A stretch of 61,824 nt of DNA from Candidatus Rifleibacteriota bacterium (GCA_012520995.1 JAAYNI010000014.1:1-61824), one strand, 5' to 3'. Counted from the first letter of the stretch, positions 25,909-33,803 are shown. A program made the numbers and translations. The notes: generated by a model not told the origin, from the letters alone.

Positions 25909-26967
25909 ATGAGAGACAAGCCTTTGCTAATTGTAACGCAGAATAAACCGCTTTTTTTCGAAGAGCCCGCTTCGCTTTCTTGCGACGATTGTTATTTTTG
26001 CTCTCCGGAATATCTCTCATATATTTCTTACTCCAAATATTCAGCCATTGTCATAGATTCTTTTTCCCTTTTGCAACACTTGAGAAAAGTTGCTTTGGGA
26101 ATAAGAGATGATGTTGTAACCTCGGCTTTATGGAATATATTTGCGGATCTTGCATCTCCCGATGTCTATGTTCTTTCGGAGCGTATGCAGCCTCCGACGC
26201 AAGACATGAGAGATTTAGGCATATCCTATGTGACTCTTTCGAAATTGAAGGAAATAGGAACTCCTCAAAAGTTTCCTGAGCCGCTCAAAGAATCATCCGA
26301 GTTTCCGGAAGAGTTTCGCAAAAGCTTGCTTACAGCAGATGATATCAGGGCTATGAGCCTTAAAGGACAAACTTTCATACCCGCAGGCGCAAGGTTGACT
26401 TCATGGGCAGAAGAAGTGGCTGCTACTCTTAAAATGCGGCCCATGCCGGAAAATGACTTTTTCTTTATTTACCCTGTTTTTTCAAATTCTTTGAATGAGC
26501 TTGAATCCTTGCGTGAAGATCTTTTTCAAAAATCTTCCGCTTGTTCAAATCTTTTGTTCTTATTGACTCCGCTTTATTTGCCTGTTTTCTGTGAGCTTTA
26601 TCCGTCATTGGCTAAGAAAACTCTCTCGACATCAATTCATTGGGAAGAGAAGGGGGCCTATACAGGTGAGGTCTCAGCTGACATGCTTTCTTCGCTTGGA
26701 TGCTTTGGAGCATTGGTTCCTGACTCTAAGCCGTACAAAGAAAACTTTTCTAAAGCCCTTTCGTTGGCTAATTCCAAGAGTCTTAGGATTTTTAGCAGAT
26801 TAAAGCTTGCCAAGGCTGAAAGCTGTGATATAATACATGAGGAAAAGAATAACACTTTTTCGCCTCTGATGCTTTATAGCAGAGACGAAATAACCCTAGA
26901 TGCTTTGCCCGAATCCGGAGCTGTTCTGGCAGATAGCAGTTTGTTAGCTTCAATATGTAGAAAGTAA
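25909..26967 (+). CDS. BMC-operon fusion protein: flavoprotein-like half plus degenerate triosephosphate-isomerase-like half
   Basis: First gene of the microcompartment operon, 352 residues from the ATG at 25909. A longer frame to 25795 would translate intergenic repeat. Residues 1-115 resemble a Flavoprotein-type Rossmann domain (PLLIVTQNK, YSAIVIDSFSLLQHLRKVALG). Residues 139-175 (LLTADDIRAMSLKG, GARLTSWAEEVAATL) match the C-terminal motif of the flavoprotein at 6449. The remainder follows triosephosphate isomerase in order: a strand, LLFLLTPLYLPVF, then GAYTGEVSADML (the TIM signature), and finally LMLYSRDEIT...ESGAVLADSSLL like the last two strands. The TIM lysine (NWKM) and histidine (HSERR) positions are not conserved (FIYPVFSN; PDSKPY). 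It is therefore probably non-catalytic, perhaps a ligand-binding or scaffold part. Confidence 0.6.
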   Translation: MRDKPLLIVTQNKPLFFEEPASLSCDDCYFCSPEYLSYISYSKYSAIVIDSFSLLQHLRKVALGIRDDVVTSALWNIFADLASPDVYVLSERMQPPTQDMRDLGISYVTLSKLKEIGTPQKFPEPLKESSEFPEEFRKSLLTADDIRAMSLKGQTFIPAGARLTSWAEEVAATLKMRPMPENDFFFIYPVFSNSLNELESLREDLFQKSSACSNLLFLLTPLYLPVFCELYPSLAKKTLSTSIHWEEKGAYTGEVSADMLSSLGCFGALVPDSKPYKENFSKALSLANSKSLRIFSRLKLAKAESCDIIHEEKNNTFSPLMLYSRDEITLDALPESGAVLADSSLLASICRK

Positions 26968-26976
26968 GAGAAAAAC

Positions 26977-27699
26977 ATGATTGACGAAACTCAGGTGAAA
27001 GCTGTTGTAGCCGATGTTTTAGAAAAGTTTAACATTAAAGGCAATGTGGCCGACGGTTTACAAAAACTTAATGTTAAAGAACATGTGAATGAGGTTTTAC
27101 AGAATTTAGGCATAAAAGGAAAAACCTCGACAGGTAAGGCTCCTGCAGGAGTCAGTAACCGACATGTCCATCTTTCTCAAAATGATTTGGAAACAATGTT
27201 TGGCGAAGGTCATCAACTGACTCAGATGAAAGCGCTTTCTCAGCCTGGACAATTCGCTGCTGAAGAAACCTTGCATATTGTTGGGCCAAAAGGGGCTATC
27301 GAAAAGGTGAGAGTTCTAGGTCCAACCAGAAAAGAAACTCAGGTGGAGATCTCCATGACTGACAGCTTTAAGCTTGGCATTAAAGCTCCTATTCGCAACT
27401 CGGGCGATCTGGATGGAACTCCTGGTTGCACCTTGGTGGGTCCTAAAGGTTCTGTAATCCTTTCTAAAGGTGTTATAGTAGCAGCAAGACATCTGCATGC
27501 CAACAAAGCGGAAGCGGAAGCGCTGGGATTGGTTGATAATGAATATATAACTGTGAAATCCAGCGGTCCCAGAGGAACTCTTTTTGAAAACGTATGGGTG
27601 AGAGTCAGTGACGCATGTGCGCTTGACTTCCATATAGATACGGATGAAGCCAACGCTGCCGGTATTAAAAACGGCGACTTGGTAGAAATTATAAAATAG
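26977..27699 (+). CDS. pduL: PduL-type phosphate acyltransferase with N-terminal encapsulation helices
   Basis: PduL converts acyl-CoA and phosphate to acyl-phosphate and CoA inside microcompartments, recycling CoA for the aldehyde dehydrogenase. The core has the zinc-binding SNRHVHLS and VAARHLHANKAEAEALGL, present once each as expected. About 55 extra residues at the N-terminus form three short amphipathic helix units in a row (VKAVVADVLEKFNI, VADGLQKLNV, VNEVLQNLGI). Such helices act as encapsulation peptides in known BMC enzymes; three in tandem is unusual. It starts 9 nt after the fusion gene. Confidence 0.92.
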   Translation: MIDETQVKAVVADVLEKFNIKGNVADGLQKLNVKEHVNEVLQNLGIKGKTSTGKAPAGVSNRHVHLSQNDLETMFGEGHQLTQMKALSQPGQFAAEETLHIVGPKGAIEKVRVLGPTRKETQVEISMTDSFKLGIKAPIRNSGDLDGTPGCTLVGPKGSVILSKGVIVAARHLHANKAEAEALGLVDNEYITVKSSGPRGTLFENVWVRVSDACALDFHIDTDEANAAGIKNGDLVEIIK

Positions 27700-27739
27700 T
27701 AAAAAACATTATTAAATGTGATATTTGCAGGAGGTTACC

Positions 27740-28039
27740 ATGCAAGAAGCTCTCGGAATGATAGAAACTCGCGGTTTGACAGCCCTTATAGAAGCAAGTG
27801 ACGCTATGGTTAAAGCAGCCAACGTTACGCTTGTAGGCTGGGAAAAAATTGGTTCAGGTTATGTAACCGCATTTGTAAGAGGCGATGTCGCCGCTGTTAA
27901 AGCAGCTACCGATGCAGGCGCAGCAGCAGCGAAAAAAATCGGCGAACTGGTATGTGTTCACGTTATTCCTCGCCCTCATTCAAATCTTGATGATGTAATG
28001 CCCATCAAAGAAATGATGGCGGCTGCCGCTAAAAAATAA
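27740..28039 (+). CDS. BMC-H hexameric shell protein
   Basis: A single BMC domain of 99 residues ([20 protein letters not shown], then [15 protein letters not shown]) that would tile the flat faces of the shell. The pore loop is KIGSGYV. It is the only BMC-H gene in the operon. ATG at 27740 has AGGAGG 6 nt upstream, so the TTG at 27725 is rejected. It ends with VIPRPH and a short Met/Ala/Lys tail. Confidence 0.95.
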   Translation: MQEALGMIETRGLTALIEASDAMVKAANVTLVGWEKIGSGYVTAFVRGDVAAVKAATDAGAAAAKKIGELVCVHVIPRPHSNLDDVMPIKEMMAAAAKK

Positions 28040-28053
28040 TTGAGGTCATTTAA

Positions 28054-28335
28054 ATGATACTGGGTCGCGTTTGCGGTACCGTAGTCTGCACTCGTAAAGA
28101 TGAGAGTTTGGTCGGTTTGAAACTTTTGGTGGTCGAAGAACTTGCTTGCGACACCAAAGAACCGACAGGCAGCTATGTTGTTGCAGTTGATGCGGTAGGA
28201 GCGGGAGCTTCTGAACATGTTCTTGTAGTAGCAGGAAGTTCAGCCCGATTGGCACAGCGCACCTTGCAAAAGCCGGTTGACGCGACAATAATAGCTATTG
28301 TGGACAGTGTGGTCTTCGACGAAGAACGCAGCTGA
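28054..28335 (+). CDS. BMC-P pentameric vertex protein (EutN/CcmL family)
   Basis: The 93-residue product begins MILGRVCGTVVCTRK, has LLVVEELAC and DAVGAGASEHVLVVAGSSAR, and ends with the usual DATIIAIVDSVVF. Pentamers of this family cap the vertices of the shell. It sits 14 nt after BMC-H. It is followed by a hairpin before the dehydrogenase gene. Confidence 0.95.
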   Translation: MILGRVCGTVVCTRKDESLVGLKLLVVEELACDTKEPTGSYVVAVDAVGAGASEHVLVVAGSSARLAQRTLQKPVDATIIAIVDSVVFDEERS

Positions 28336-28360
28336 ATCACAAATCTTTAAAGACAGAATG

Positions 28361-28400
28361 GAGCCGGACATAAGATAGATATTCCGGCTCTTATTTCTTT
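28361..28400 (+). terminator. Hairpin with T-rich tail inside the BMC operon (possible attenuator)
   Basis: GAGCCGGA at 28361-28368 pairs with TCCGGCTC at 28383-28390 across a 14-nt loop, followed by TTATTTCTTT. It sits in the only long gap within the operon, between the BMC-P and aldehyde dehydrogenase genes. It could reduce read-through or stabilise the upstream shell-protein mRNA. Confidence 0.45.
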
Positions 28401-28429
28401 GGCCTCGTAAACCAGAATGGAGTGTTTTG

Positions 28430-29833
28430 ATGACAGTTTCGCCATATGATTTAAATCTGATTGTCAGGGAAGTTTTAAGCAGACTTAATGTGGATTCCCC
28501 TGCTGCAAAACCGGCAAGCTTGCCGCACGGCGTTTTTGAAACGGTCGATGAAGCTGTGCAAGCTGCATCTTTGGCGCAAAAACAGTTGGAAGATTTGCCC
28601 TTGGCTGCAAGAGCCAAGATGATAGAAAATATGCGCAAGAGATCCTCGGAGCAAATAACTAAGCTCTCTGAAATGGCTCACCAAGAGACAAAGTTTGGAA
28701 GAGTCGATGACAAGATTCAGAAGCATAAACTTGTTATAGAAAAAACTCCCGGGATTGAAGATATTCATCCTGTAGCCTTTACAGGCGATTCAGGACTCAC
28801 ATTGACAGAATGGGCGCCTTACGGAGTAATAGGTGCTATAACGCCTTCAACTAATCCGACAGGCACTGTAATTTGCAATGCGATTGGTATGATTGCGGCA
28901 GGAAACTCGGTGGTTTTTGCTCCCCATCCCGCGGCAAAAAATTGCTCCCAGTATGCAATGAGCATGTTGAACGATGCAATAGTAGAAGCAGGCGGACCCG
29001 CCAATCTTTTGACTACTGTCAGAGAACCCAGCATTGATAATGCTCAGAAGATTATGACTCACCAGGATATAAGGCTTCTTGTGGTGACAGGTGGCCCTGG
29101 AGTTGTGGATCAGGCGTCAAAATCCCGCAAAAAATTTATAGCCGCAGGTCCTGGAAATCCGCCTGTAGTAGTAGACGAAACGGCCGATATTCCAAAGGCG
29201 GCAAAAGATATTATTGCAGGTGCGAGCTTCGACAATAATATACTTTGCATAGCTGAAAAAGAAATTATTGCAGTAGAATCTATCGCTGACCAGCTCAAAA
29301 AAGAGATGACTAAGAGCGGCGCTTATGAAGCTTCACCAGCTGAAATCAGACTTCTTGAAAAGGCTTGTATTGATCCTAAAAACGGTTCTCCCAGCAGAGA
29401 TTGTGTTGGCAGAAACGCTTCTGTGATCATGGAAAAAATCGGAGTCAGAATTCCCGAAGATATAAGAATTATCCTCTGCGAAGTTGGCCCGGATCATCCT
29501 TTTGTGTTAACAGAGCTATTGATGCCTGTTATTCCTTTTGTCAGAGTCAGAGATGTGTACACGGCTATTGACTTGGCTGTTAAGGTAGAGCAGGGCAACA
29601 GACATACAGCTATAATGCACAGCAAGAACGTTTCCAATCTTACTTTGATGGGTCGAAAGTGCGATTGTTCCATATTCGTTAAAAACGGTCCAAGTTATGC
29701 GGGTCTTGGAATGTGCGGCGAAGGCTATACAACCTTGACGATAGCTACTCCCACAGGTGAAGGCGTAACCAGCGCAAAATCTTTTGCAAGATATAGACGC
29801 TGTGCCATGGTAGACGCGTTCAGAATAGTCTAA
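28430..29833 (+). CDS. CoA-acylating aldehyde dehydrogenase (PduP/EutE-like)
   Basis: This enzyme oxidises an aldehyde with NAD+ and CoA to acyl-CoA inside the compartment. Motifs are GVIGAITPSTNPTGTVICN, VVTGGPGVVDQA, AGPGNPPVVVDETADI and the catalytic Cys273 in NNILCIAEKE. The first 18 residues (SPYDLNLIVREVLSRLN) form an amphipathic helix of the encapsulation-peptide type. I chose ATG at 28430, with GGAG 8 nt upstream, over the TTG one codon before. With PduL it forms the aldehyde to acyl-CoA to acyl-phosphate route, probably acetaldehyde to acetyl-phosphate. Confidence 0.93.
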   Translation: MTVSPYDLNLIVREVLSRLNVDSPAAKPASLPHGVFETVDEAVQAASLAQKQLEDLPLAARAKMIENMRKRSSEQITKLSEMAHQETKFGRVDDKIQKHKLVIEKTPGIEDIHPVAFTGDSGLTLTEWAPYGVIGAITPSTNPTGTVICNAIGMIAAGNSVVFAPHPAAKNCSQYAMSMLNDAIVEAGGPANLLTTVREPSIDNAQKIMTHQDIRLLVVTGGPGVVDQASKSRKKFIAAGPGNPPVVVDETADIPKAAKDIIAGASFDNNILCIAEKEIIAVESIADQLKKEMTKSGAYEASPAEIRLLEKACIDPKNGSPSRDCVGRNASVIMEKIGVRIPEDIRIILCEVGPDHPFVLTELLMPVIPFVRVRDVYTAIDLAVKVEQGNRHTAIMHSKNVSNLTLMGRKCDCSIFVKNGPSYAGLGMCGEGYTTLTIATPTGEGVTSAKSFARYRRCAMVDAFRIV

Positions 29834-29851
29834 AAGAAAACGGCAAAGCTG

Positions 29852-31162
29852 ATGAAAGATTATACCAATTCTGGCATTACAGGTTGCGGCGGAGCAGGTT
29901 TTCCTGCTCATATCAAACTCGCATCAAAGGGCGTTGAAACACTTATAGTCAACGCTGCGGAATGCGAGCCGCTTTTGCATAAGGATAAGCTTTTATTGCT
30001 TAATGAAACCGAGGCTTTCTTTAAAGGTCTTTCCATTGCTCAAAAACAAACTGGAGCAGCGGTCGTCAAAATAGGCATTAAAGCCAAATATCCGGAGCTG
30101 ATAAAAAAGGTTGAGGCTTCCATAGCCGCACCTAATGTCAGTGTCTTGCCTCTTGGTGACTTCTATCCCGCGGGAGATGAGTATGAGCTGGTCTATGAAG
30201 CGACAGGCAAGCTGATACCTTTCGGCGGTATTCCCATCAATGTCGGATGTGTCGTCATGAACGTTGAAACCTTGGTTTTGATTGGCTCAGAAAAGCCCTT
30301 TACCCATAAATGGCTTACGATCACGGGCGAGGTTCCAAGTCCTGTTACAGTAAAAGTGCCAGTTGGAGCGGCGATTCCCGAAGTTATGTCGCTCGCAGGC
30401 TTCAATGGTTCTTTTTCTGGCAAAACCTTGATAGATGGCGGCCCTATGATGGGCAAAGTTGTCGCTGAACCTGAGAAGGCTATTGTCAAAAAGACTACAG
30501 GCGGTTTGATTCTCCTTGATAATGAACATCCGCTTATCAAGAAAATGCTGAGAAGCGAACAGAAAAATACGGCTATTGCTCGTTCAGCTTGCGATCAATG
30601 TACTGATTGCACCGAGATTTGTCCAAGAGCATTGCTTGGTTATCCAGTTAAACCCCATAAGGCTATGCGCTCAGCTCAGTTCTCTAAGCTTGAAAACAGT
30701 GAGTATACTAAGGAATCCATCTTTTGCAGCGAATGTGGACTCTGTTCTAACTACTCTTGTCCGGAATCGTTGACTCCCCGAGAAATGTGCATGAAAGCTA
30801 AAAAACTGCATTTGTCTAACGGTGTCAAACAAAAAGATTTCCTTGGAGAGCCTCATGTGCACCATATGCGTTGGGCTAGGAGAGTCACAATTGAAAGACT
30901 CATTAAAAGACTCGCTCTTATCGATTATGACAGAGATGCCCCTGTGATTAAGACCAATAAACGTTTTGAAAGAGTCGTTTTGCCTCTCAGAATGCACATA
31001 GGAGCACCTGCTTCTCCGGTTGTTCAGCCAAATCAGCAGGTTCAAGAAGGTGATCTTATAGCTGCGATTCCCGAAGGTAAACTGGCGGCGGCTCTGCATG
31101 CTTCTATTTCAGGCAGAATAGAGTCTGTGACAAATGAAGCCATAGTGATTTCTAGAGGTTGA
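29852..31162 (+). CDS. pduS: PduS/RnfC-like electron-transfer flavo-iron-sulfur protein
   Basis: PduS-type proteins oxidise NADH and pass electrons out through the FeS-bearing trimer shell protein. The N-terminus has the flavin/nucleotide motif GCGGAGFPAHIKL. Two cysteine sets follow at about residues 248-300: CDQCTDCTEICP, and CSECGLCSNYSCP, which would hold 4Fe-4S clusters. The C-terminus carries a RnfC-type barrel-sandwich segment (PNQQVQEGDLIAAIPEGKL). The 436-residue length fits. The PduT-like gene follows after 4 nt, its expected partner. Confidence 0.9.
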   Translation: MKDYTNSGITGCGGAGFPAHIKLASKGVETLIVNAAECEPLLHKDKLLLLNETEAFFKGLSIAQKQTGAAVVKIGIKAKYPELIKKVEASIAAPNVSVLPLGDFYPAGDEYELVYEATGKLIPFGGIPINVGCVVMNVETLVLIGSEKPFTHKWLTITGEVPSPVTVKVPVGAAIPEVMSLAGFNGSFSGKTLIDGGPMMGKVVAEPEKAIVKKTTGGLILLDNEHPLIKKMLRSEQKNTAIARSACDQCTDCTEICPRALLGYPVKPHKAMRSAQFSKLENSEYTKESIFCSECGLCSNYSCPESLTPREMCMKAKKLHLSNGVKQKDFLGEPHVHHMRWARRVTIERLIKRLALIDYDRDAPVIKTNKRFERVVLPLRMHIGAPASPVVQPNQQVQEGDLIAAIPEGKLAAALHASISGRIESVTNEAIVISRG

Positions 31163-31166
31163 ATAA

Positions 31167-31724
31167 ATGAAAATAGCACGAAATGCCATAGGGCTTGTTG
31201 AACTGACAAGCGTAGCTGTAGGCTTCCGAACAACAGATGCAATGCTTAAAGCGGCTAATGTCGAGCTCGTGCTTGCCAGAACAGTCTGTCCAGGCAAATA
31301 TATTTGTTTGGTCTGGGGCGATGTGGCAGCAGTAGAAGCTTCAGTGGATGCAGGCATTGCTCAAGCTCAAGGCTATTTGGTAAATGATTTGGTGATTCCC
31401 AATCTCCATGAACAGATATATCCGGCTATGACAGCCACAGCTGAAGTAAACAATCCTGATGCTTTAGGTGTTCTTGAAACTTTCGACATAGTTTCCGCCG
31501 TAATAGCAGCAGATGCTGCAGTTAAAGCAGCTGATGTGCATCTTTGCGATCTGAGGCTAGCTATGGCCTTGGGCGGCAAAGCTTTTTTTACTCTCACTGG
31601 CAATGTTGCGGCAGTTGAAGCCTCCATAAAGGCTGGTCTGGAAGTGTTGCAAAACAAAGGCATGGCGGTTGAGTTCACTGTGATTCCAAGGCCTCGAAAA
31701 GAGCTTTTTCAAGAGTATATTTAA
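31167..31724 (+). CDS. pduT: BMC-T trimeric shell protein with FeS cysteine (PduT-like)
   Basis: Two BMC domains in one 185-residue chain (residues 5-90 and 98-178). Cys41 in TVCPGKY is in the position of the cysteine that holds a 4Fe-4S cluster at the three-fold pore of PduT. Together with the adjacent PduS this allows electrons to leave the lumen, regenerating NAD+ for the dehydrogenase. It is the only trimer shell gene of the operon. Stop and start spacing indicates co-translation with pduS. Confidence 0.93.
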   Translation: MKIARNAIGLVELTSVAVGFRTTDAMLKAANVELVLARTVCPGKYICLVWGDVAAVEASVDAGIAQAQGYLVNDLVIPNLHEQIYPAMTATAEVNNPDALGVLETFDIVSAVIAADAAVKAADVHLCDLRLAMALGGKAFFTLTGNVAAVEASIKAGLEVLQNKGMAVEFTVIPRPRKELFQEYI

Positions 31725-31751
31725 GATATTGTCCTGAGAGGTGCGATAAAA

Positions 31752-32225
31752 ATGCCTAAAATATTTATAGGAGCTGATCACGGTGGTTATCAGCTCAAAG
31801 AAGAATTAAAAAAACATCTTCTTTCAAAGGGATACGTTGTGGAAGACGTTGGAACCTACTCAGAGGCTTCGGTTGATTATCCTGACTTTGCTTATCTGGT
31901 AGCCAAAGCTGTAGCCCAAAATCCTCAAGTATTGGGAATAGTCATAGATGGAGCTGGAATTGGTTCTTGCATGGTGGCCAATAAAGTTCCTGGAGTAAGA
32001 GCAGCTTGCTGTAATGATTTATATACAGCTAAAAACAGCCGAGAGCATAATCATGCTAATCTGCTTACTATGGGCAGCATGGTTGTGGGCAAAGGCTATA
32101 TGATACAAATTGTAGATGCTTGGCTGAACACAGATCCGGCTCCTGGCCGCCATGCTAAGCGTGTTGCTAAAATGATGGAGTTTGAACATCTGGCACTAAT
32201 GCAGGGCGTAGAGGGTAGGGGGTAG
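31752..32225 (+). CDS. RpiB-like sugar-phosphate isomerase homologue with altered active site
   Basis: RpiB interconverts ribose-5-phosphate and ribulose-5-phosphate. This 157-residue protein keeps Asp9-His10 (GADHGG), His99 (SREHNHAN) and the phosphate-binding arginines (GRHAKRV). However, the catalytic Cys66 of the family is Asp66 and Thr68 is Ala68 (IVIDGAGIGS instead of LICGTGVGM). It may isomerise a different sugar phosphate or only bind one. RpiB homologues together with deoxyribose-phosphate aldolase mark SPU-type microcompartments. The last residues (GVEGRG) read into a G-rich intergenic repeat, so the C-terminus may have been altered by it. Confidence 0.85.
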   Translation: MPKIFIGADHGGYQLKEELKKHLLSKGYVVEDVGTYSEASVDYPDFAYLVAKAVAQNPQVLGIVIDGAGIGSCMVANKVPGVRAACCNDLYTAKNSREHNHANLLTMGSMVVGKGYMIQIVDAWLNTDPAPGRHAKRVAKMMEFEHLALMQGVEGRG

Positions 32226-32280
32226 TTTTAGAACCCAAATTCCTTTGCAACCACAAAACTTGCTGAATACAGCAACGAAG

Positions 32281-32319
32281 AAAAAAACTCAAAAACAGAT
32301 AATCTGCTTTTGAGTTTTT
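32281..32319. terminator. Intrinsic terminator after the BMC operon
   Basis: AAAAACTCAAAAACAGAT pairs, with one mismatch, with ATCTGCTTTTGAGTTTTT, followed by more Ts. The A-rich left arm means it could also stop transcripts of the convergent deoB gene. Confidence 0.75.
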
Positions 32320-32460
32320 TTAGATATTAGAAGCTAATTAAAGTGAAATAATTTTAAGTAAAGAAGGTTTTTTTTATATCTGTAAATCAGAGGTTATAAG
32401 CAAAAACCTAGGGTTTTATTTTCGCTAAAAGTTTATTAGCAAGTAGATTTTTTAGAAGTT

Positions 32461-32574
32461 TTGTTCTCTGTTTTTCAAATTTTAACGTTTCGGTTATTTA
32501 TGAGCTTCTTAAAGCAGTCGTTGGCTATAATTCTGAGTTGAAAGGTATTTCACTACTCTCTACGCCTTACCCCC
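32461..32574 (+). repeat. Main intergenic repeat, 3'-truncated copy (C)
   Basis: It contains the same blocks as the copy at 61573: a TTCTCTGTTTTTCAAATTTT-like lead, TTATTTATGAGCTTCTTAAA, GCAGTCGTTGGCTATAATTC and CACTACTCTCTACGCCTTAC. It stops where the deoB stop codon begins. The rest of the 32226-32573 gap holds only the terminator and AT-rich sequence. Confidence 0.65.
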
Positions 32575-33719
32575 TAAATCATGGACAGCCCTATGTCGTA
32601 TTTGACTCCCAAGAAGTCGGCTACGGTTGCGGCTACGTCTATAAACCCATCCCTGATTTTAAGGTCTTTGCCTGACATATTATGCTTGTAAACCAATACA
32701 GGCACAGCTTCTCTTGTGTGATCGCTCCCTCTGAAAGTCGGGTCGCAGCCATGGTCGGCTGTGATGATCAAAAGGTCGTCATCTTTCATAAGTTTCAAAA
32801 AGCCGCCTAGCCATTTATCAAAGGCTTCTAAGGCATTTTTATAACCTTCTGCATCGCGTCTGTGACCATATTTCATGTCCGTGTCTACCAGGTTGGTAAA
32901 AATAAAGCCTGAGTCAACCTTTTTTAAGGCTTCTTCGGTTTTTGTCATGCCATCGGCATTATCTACCGTTGTTACACTATGAGATACGCCTTCGCCTGCA
33001 AAAATGTCATATATTTTCCCGACACCGTAAGTGGTTATGCCTTTTTCCATCAATAGAGATAAAAGGTTTTTTGGCGGCTTCAAGCTGAAGTCATGCCTGT
33101 TCGATGTTCTTGTATAATTTCCGTCAGCTCCTATGAAGGGTCTGGCTATGACTCTTGCCGCACCCAAATCAGGCGGCTGAAGCATATCTCTGGCTGTTTG
33201 GCACATAGAGTAAAGCTCTTTGAGAGGTATAACTTCTTCGTGAGCGGCTATCTGAAATACTGAGTCGGCAGATGTATAAACAATCGGGTTGCCGGTTTTT
33301 ACATGCTCATCTCCTAAGTCGTTGATAATAACTGTACCGGAAGCTGGATAATTTCCTATGGTTTTTTTGCCTATGGCCTTCTCAAATTTTTCTATAAAAT
33401 CAGCAGGAAAGCCATCAGGGAAAGTGGGGAAGGGCTGTTTTAAAACAGTGCCCATCATTTCCCAGTGTCCAGTTGTAGTATCTTTGCCAGGAGATTTTTC
33501 ATACATTTTTCCAAAGTTGGCAGTAGGCTTAACAGCGGCTTGAACACCTTTGATTTCTGTTATATTGCCAAGACCCATTTTTTGCATATTAGGCAGGTTT
33601 ATTCCGTTAGAAACTTTAGCTATGTTTGGTATGGTTGATGCGCCTTCGTCGCCATATTGTGCCTGATCAGGCATATAGCCGACTCCTGCGCTGTCTAATA
33701 CTATACATATTGCGCGCAT
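32574..33719 (-). CDS. deoB: Phosphopentomutase
   Basis: DeoB interconverts (deoxy)ribose-1-phosphate and (deoxy)ribose-5-phosphate in nucleoside breakdown. The 381-residue protein has the alkaline-phosphatase-superfamily metal sites: CIVLDSAGVGYMPDA-type start (Asp8), DTTTGHWEMMG with the phosphothreonine, VDTDMKYGHRRD and ITADHGCDPTFRGSDHTRE. It is transcribed towards the BMC operon. Its product deoxyribose-5-phosphate is what a deoxyribose-phosphate aldolase would feed to an acetaldehyde-processing compartment, so the neighbourhood may be functional. No deoC, deoA or deoD is in the window. Confidence 0.96.
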   Translation of the reverse strand: MRAICIVLDSAGVGYMPDQAQYGDEGASTIPNIAKVSNGINLPNMQKMGLGNITEIKGVQAAVKPTANFGKMYEKSPGKDTTTGHWEMMGTVLKQPFPTFPDGFPADFIEKFEKAIGKKTIGNYPASGTVIINDLGDEHVKTGNPIVYTSADSVFQIAAHEEVIPLKELYSMCQTARDMLQPPDLGAARVIARPFIGADGNYTRTSNRHDFSLKPPKNLLSLLMEKGITTYGVGKIYDIFAGEGVSHSVTTVDNADGMTKTEEALKKVDSGFIFTNLVDTDMKYGHRRDAEGYKNALEAFDKWLGGFLKLMKDDDLLIITADHGCDPTFRGSDHTREAVPVLVYKHNMSGKDLKIRDGFIDVAATVADFLGVKYDIGLSMI

Positions 33720-33803
33720 ATTTTTCCTTTTCCTTTAATTTGAATTGAAGTTTGAATTTTACAGTTAATAATATAAAACAATTTTACAGCTATGTCTAAT
33801 TTT

